DNA from: an uncultured Lachnospiraceae bacterium
GTDB taxonomy: Bacteria; Bacillota; Clostridia; Lachnospirales; Lachnospiraceae
Length of the DNA stretch: 64,000 bases
Reading direction: 5' to 3'
Assembly (NCBI GenBank): GCA_947565425.1
Contig: CANOFW010000003.1
Coordinates: 1 to 64,000 of the forward strand
This document shows positions 60,980 through 64,000 of this stretch, piece after piece. The notes beneath the pieces were generated by a model. That model did no database searches. It saw nothing but the letters and a program-made list of their open reading frames with translations, and was not told the origin of the DNA. Numbering within the stretch: the stretch's first letter is position 1; each line of letters opens with the position of its first letter. The translations under genes and the position numbers were made by a program.

Positions 60980-61366
60980 ATGGCTAAAGGACATAGAAGT
61001 CAGATTAAGAGAGAGAGAAATGCACAGAAAGATACCAGGCCATCGGCAAAATTATCTTATGCCAGAGTATCTGTTCAAAAAGCATGTTTCGTGCTGGATG
61101 CGATCCGTGGAAAAGATGTCAAGACTGCTTTGGCAATTTTGGCTTATAGCCCCAGATATGCGTCAAGCGTTATAGAAAAGCTGCTAAAATCTGCAATTGC
61201 GAATGCAGAAAACAATAATGGATTGGATGCAGATAATCTTTATATTGCAGAGTGTTACGCGAATAAAGGACCAACAATGAAGAGAGTTAGACCAAGGGCA
61301 CAGGGCAGGGCTTACAGAATCGAAAAGAGAATGAGCCATATTACAATCGTGCTTGATGAAAGATAG
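60980..61366 (+). CDS. rplV: 50S ribosomal protein L22
   Basis: A 128-residue tunnel protein. [20 protein letters not shown] and [20 protein letters not shown] match the L22 core and beta-hairpin. A 15-residue basic N-terminal extension ([15 protein letters not shown]) is found in many Clostridia. Confidence 0.97.
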   Translation: MAKGHRSQIKRERNAQKDTRPSAKLSYARVSVQKACFVLDAIRGKDVKTALAILAYSPRYASSVIEKLLKSAIANAENNNGLDADNLYIAECYANKGPTMKRVRPRAQGRAYRIEKRMSHITIVLDER

Positions 61367-61376
61367 GAGGGCAAAC

Positions 61377-62033
61377 ATGGGACAGAAAGTGAATCCTCAT
61401 GGCTTAAGAGTCGGCATTATCAAAGATTGGGACTCTAAATGGTACGCTGAATCAGATTTTGCAGACTTTTTGGTAGAAGATTACAACATCAGAACATTTT
61501 TGAAAAAGAAATTGTACGCATCAGGTGTTTCTAAGATAGAGATTGAGAGGGCTTCTGACCGCGTGAAGGTTATCCTCTATACAGCAAAGCCGGGTGTCGT
61601 AATCGGCAAGGGCGGAGCTGAGATTGAGAAAGTAAAAGCTGAGCTTCAGAAATATACCGATAAGAAACTGGTAGTAGATATCAAAGAAGTTAAGAGACCG
61701 GACAAAGATGCCCAGCTTGTAGCTGAGAATATTGCGTTGCAGTTGGAGAACCGTGTTTCTTTCCGTCGCGCAATGAAGTCTTGCATGGGCCGAAGCATGA
61801 AGGCAGGGGCATTGGGAATCAAGAGCTCCGTTTCTGGACGCTTGGGCGGCGCAGATATGGCACGTACAGAGTTCTACAGCGAGGGAACTATCCCGCTTCA
61901 GACATTAAGAGCAGATATCGATTATGGATTCGCTGAGGCAGATACCACATACGGCAAAGTTGGCGTAAAGGTGTGGATCTACAAAGGCGAAATCCTTCCA
62001 ACAAAGGAATCTAAGGAAGGGAGCGATAAATAA
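61377..62033 (+). CDS. rpsC: 30S ribosomal protein S3
   Basis: A 218-residue protein at the mRNA entry site. [20 protein letters not shown] opens it, and the KH-2 [15 protein letters not shown] and the C-terminal [19 protein letters not shown] are conserved. The start at 61377 follows AGGAGGGC. It overlaps rplP (TAATG). Confidence 0.97.
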   Translation: MGQKVNPHGLRVGIIKDWDSKWYAESDFADFLVEDYNIRTFLKKKLYASGVSKIEIERASDRVKVILYTAKPGVVIGKGGAEIEKVKAELQKYTDKKLVVDIKEVKRPDKDAQLVAENIALQLENRVSFRRAMKSCMGRSMKAGALGIKSSVSGRLGGADMARTEFYSEGTIPLQTLRADIDYGFAEADTTYGKVGVKVWIYKGEILPTKESKEGSDK

Positions 62034-62470
62034 TGTTAATGCCAAAAAGAGTAAAACGCCGTAAACAGTTCCGTGGCTCCATGTCAGGCAAGGCGTTAAG
62101 AGGTAATAAAATTTCAAATGGTGAATACGGAATCGTAGCTTTGGAGCCTTGCTGGATTAAATCAAACCAGATTGAGGCAGCCCGTATTGCAATGACACGT
62201 TATATCAAGCGTGGTGGTAAAGTTTGGATTAAGATTTTCCCGGATAAACCGGTTACTGCAAAGCCGGCAGAAACTCGTATGGGTTCTGGAAAGGGAACAC
62301 TGGAGTATTGGGTAGCCGTAGTGAAACCGGGACGCGTAATGTTCGAGATTTCCGGCGTACCTGAAGAAATAGCTCGTGAGGCATTACGTCTTGCTACACA
62401 CAAATTACCTTGTAAATGTAAAGTAGTTTCACGTGCAGACTTAGAAGGCGGTGAATCAAATGAAAACTAG
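62033..62470 (+). CDS. rplP: 50S ribosomal protein L16
   Basis: A 145-residue protein near the A-site t[23 protein letters not shown] and [20 protein letters not shown] are typical. The end overlaps rpmC by 11 bp. Confidence 0.97.
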   Translation: MLMPKRVKRRKQFRGSMSGKALRGNKISNGEYGIVALEPCWIKSNQIEAARIAMTRYIKRGGKVWIKIFPDKPVTAKPAETRMGSGKGTLEYWVAVVKPGRVMFEISGVPEEIAREALRLATHKLPCKCKVVSRADLEGGESNEN

Positions 62471-62666
62471 TAATTATGTAAATGAGTTAAGAGAAGAGAA
62501 TGTAGCTTCATTACAGGAGCGGTTAGTGGCTGCGAAAAAGGAATTATTCAATTTGAGATTCCAGAATGCAACGAATCAGTTAGATAATACCGGAAGAATC
62601 AAAGAAGTTCGCAAGAACATCGCTAGAATTCAGACGATTATCACTGAGAAATCCAAACAGGCTTAG
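62460..62666 (+). CDS. rpmC: 50S ribosomal protein L29
   Basis: A 68-residue helical hairpin at the tunnel exit: [40 protein letters not shown]. The start ATG lies within rplP, so translation is probably coupled. An unusually long gap of 139 bp separates it from rpsQ. Confidence 0.94.
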   Translation: MKTSNYVNELREENVASLQERLVAAKKELFNLRFQNATNQLDNTGRIKEVRKNIARIQTIITEKSKQA

Positions 62667-62805
62667 AGCACACAGGGAAAATGAGCAAATGCGAATTTGA
62701 GTTTCTTGTGCAAGCCGTTCTTTGAGATTAGCAAAGCCGTCTGTTTGTGAGAAGGCTACGCTTAGCGAAAAGAACTTCCATATTGAAGAAAGGAGATTCT
62801 ATATC

Positions 62806-63063
62806 GTGGAAGAAAGAAATCTTAGAAAGACACGTACCGGTGTTGTTGTAAGCGATAAGATGGATAAGACCATTGTTGTTGCCGTAAGAGATAATGTAAG
62901 GCATCCACTTTACAACAAAATCGTTAAGAAAACTTATAAACTGAAAGCTCATGACGAGAACAATGACTGCAACATTGGCGATACTGTCAGAGTAATGGAG
63001 ACGAGACCTTTATCAAAAGATAAAAGATGGAGGCTTGTAGAAATCGTTGAGAGAGCGAAATAA
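62806..63063 (+). CDS. rpsQ: 30S ribosomal protein S17
   Basis: An 85-residue OB-fold protein. [20 protein letters not shown] and [20 protein letters not shown] are the S17 signature. A GTG start at 62806 is selected because AAGGAG lies 10 bp upstream and the homology begins there; an ATG further upstream at 62722 lacks support. Confidence 0.95.
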   Translation: MEERNLRKTRTGVVVSDKMDKTIVVAVRDNVRHPLYNKIVKKTYKLKAHDENNDCNIGDTVRVMETRPLSKDKRWRLVEIVERAK

Positions 63064-63077
63064 AGGAGGCTGCCAGC

Positions 63078-63446
63078 ATGATTCAACAGGAAAGTAGACT
63101 GAAAGTAGCCGATAATACAGGAGCAAAAGAATTGCTGTGTATCCGTGTTATGGGCGGTTCTACCAGGAGATATGCGAATATCGGAGATATCATTACTGCT
63201 ACGGTTAAAGATGCAACACCAGGCGGCGTTGTTAAAAAAGGCGATGTAGTAAAGGCTGTAGTAGTTCGTACCAAGAAGGGTGCTCGTCGTAAAGACGGTT
63301 CATATATTAAATTTGACGAAAATGCGGCTGTTATCATCAAAGATGACAAAACTCCCAGAGGAACCCGTATCTTTGGACCAGTTGCTAGAGAGCTTCGTGA
63401 AAAACAGTTTATGAAGATTGTTTCCTTAGCTCCGGAAGTATTATAG
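63078..63446 (+). CDS. rplN: 50S ribosomal protein L14
   Basis: A 122-residue interface protein. [20 protein letters not shown] and [20 protein letters not shown], then [20 protein letters not shown] are fully conserved. First gene of the spc part of the cluster. Confidence 0.98.
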   Translation: MIQQESRLKVADNTGAKELLCIRVMGGSTRRYANIGDIITATVKDATPGGVVKKGDVVKAVVVRTKKGARRKDGSYIKFDENAAVIIKDDKTPRGTRIFGPVARELREKQFMKIVSLAPEVL

Positions 63447-63457
63447 GAGGTGGGAAT

Positions 63458-63769
63458 ATGGCAACAATGAAGATTAAAAAAGGCGATACCGTGAAAGTAA
63501 TTGCCGGAAAAGATAAAGAAAAAGAAGGCAAGGTAATTGCTATTAACAGGAAGAAAAATACCGTTTTGGTAGAGGGCGTCAACATGATTACCAAGCATAT
63601 GAAGCCCAGCATGGCAAACCAGCAGGGTGGAATTGTGCATCAGGAGGGCCCCATCCATATTTCTAACGTAATGTATGTCCACAAAGGAAAACCAACCCGG
63701 ATAGGCTTCAAGATGGACGGAGACAAGAAAGTACGTTTTGCCAAATCCACTGGCGATACTATTGATTAA
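63458..63769 (+). CDS. rplX: 50S ribosomal protein L24
   Basis: A 103-residue KOW-domain protein that starts 50S assembly: [20 protein letters not shown] and [20 protein letters not shown]. The ribosome binding site TAGGAGGTGG overlaps the rplN stop. Confidence 0.97.
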   Translation: MATMKIKKGDTVKVIAGKDKEKEGKVIAINRKKNTVLVEGVNMITKHMKPSMANQQGGIVHQEGPIHISNVMYVHKGKPTRIGFKMDGDKKVRFAKSTGDTID

Positions 63770-63792
63770 TTCAGGAGAGGAGGTCCATTCAG

Positions 63793-64000
63793 TTGAGTTG
63801 TAGATTAAAAGAAACTTATCGGAACGAAATCGTAGACGCTCTGATGAAAAAGTTCGGATATAAAAACGTTATGCAGGTACCCAAGCTTGAAAAAGTAGTT
63901 ATCAACATGGGTGTTGGTGAAGCGAAAGAAAATGCAAAGATTTTAGATGCTGCTGTCAGCGATATGGAGACCATCACAGGACAGAAAGCTGTCATCACGA
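63793..64000 (+). CDS. rplE: 50S ribosomal protein L5, 5' part
   Basis: Truncated by the right edge after about 69 residues. A TTG start at 63793 follows [27 protein letters not shown] and [20 protein letters not shown] are characteristic of L5, which binds 5S rRNA. Confidence 0.93.
   Translation, partial: MSCRLKETYRNEIVDALMKKFGYKNVMQVPKLEKVVINMGVGEAKENAKILDAAVSDMETITGQKAVIT

Noticed and set aside
1-64000. tRNA genes, rRNA genes, CRISPR arrays and intact insertion sequences
   Set aside because: No TPsiC-like GGTTCGAATCC, 16S/23S motifs, regularly spaced direct repeats or transposase DDE/HUH motifs were seen.

Overview
The window looks like a chromosomal segment of a Lachnospiraceae-type gut Clostridium. 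The reasons are strong AGGAGG ribosome binding sites, moderate GC, a classical Firmicutes S10-spc ribosomal order, a class B sortase, DUF951 and DUF1810 proteins, and large secreted proteins with LamG modules and Lys-rich C-termini. No tRNA, rRNA, CRISPR array or intact transposase was seen.

Layout. 1-6270 is a mixed accessory/housekeeping stretch: a small DUF4234 membrane protein, a truncated secreted protein next to a reverse-strand gene remnant, DUF1810, a badly eroded AAA-ATPase pseudogene, a hotdog thioesterase, sortase B, a Sir2 deacylase, DUF951 and an alpha/beta hydrolase. 6461-10732 is a secreted multi-domain GH127 beta-L-arabinofuranosidase. 10901-11930 is the rpsF-ssb-rpsR operon with its own promoter and terminator, followed by a hairpin-rich intergenic region and a CDP-alcohol phosphatidyltransferase.

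12863-36922 is the most distinctive part, a large surface-glycan island. Its core is a Gram-positive-type Pel exopolysaccharide operon: an SDR-PelD fusion with a c-di-GMP I-site-like motif, a PelE-like TPR protein, a large membrane protein, a DUF2194/PelA-like exported protein, PelF and PelG. Around it lie a GT4, a GT2, two convergent DUF4832-type paralogs, a Stealth phosphotransferase and a flippase. Interleaved are the parts of a RiPP-style maturation kit: a PqqD-HprK-like kinase, a SipW-type S26 peptidase, a free-standing PqqD, an NTP_transf_5 nucleotidyltransferase, an ABC exporter and, at 37054-37509, a short secreted-type protein with a leader-like N-terminus. The kinase/PqqD/nucleotidyltransferase/ABC set resembles the accessory genes of Firmicutes lasso-peptide clusters, but no lasso cyclase or leader protease is present. 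Whether these parts form a single system is an inference.

37692-38027 is a promoter-to-terminator unit with no convincing ORF and strong secondary structure, probably a noncoding RNA. 38174-47748 is a Ter-type stress island: rhomboid protease, YceG-like protein, TelA, three TerD paralogs, a Ca2+-type P-ATPase and a HAD phosphatase. 47762-52581 holds an Rrf2 regulator divergent from a PadR-HAAS operon, and pdxST divergent from a MocR-type PdxR. 52744-57077 holds a secreted LamG/Big2 protein, a MATE exporter and a repeat-containing lipoprotein. 57311 to the right edge is the S10-spc operon, rpsJ through a partial rplE.
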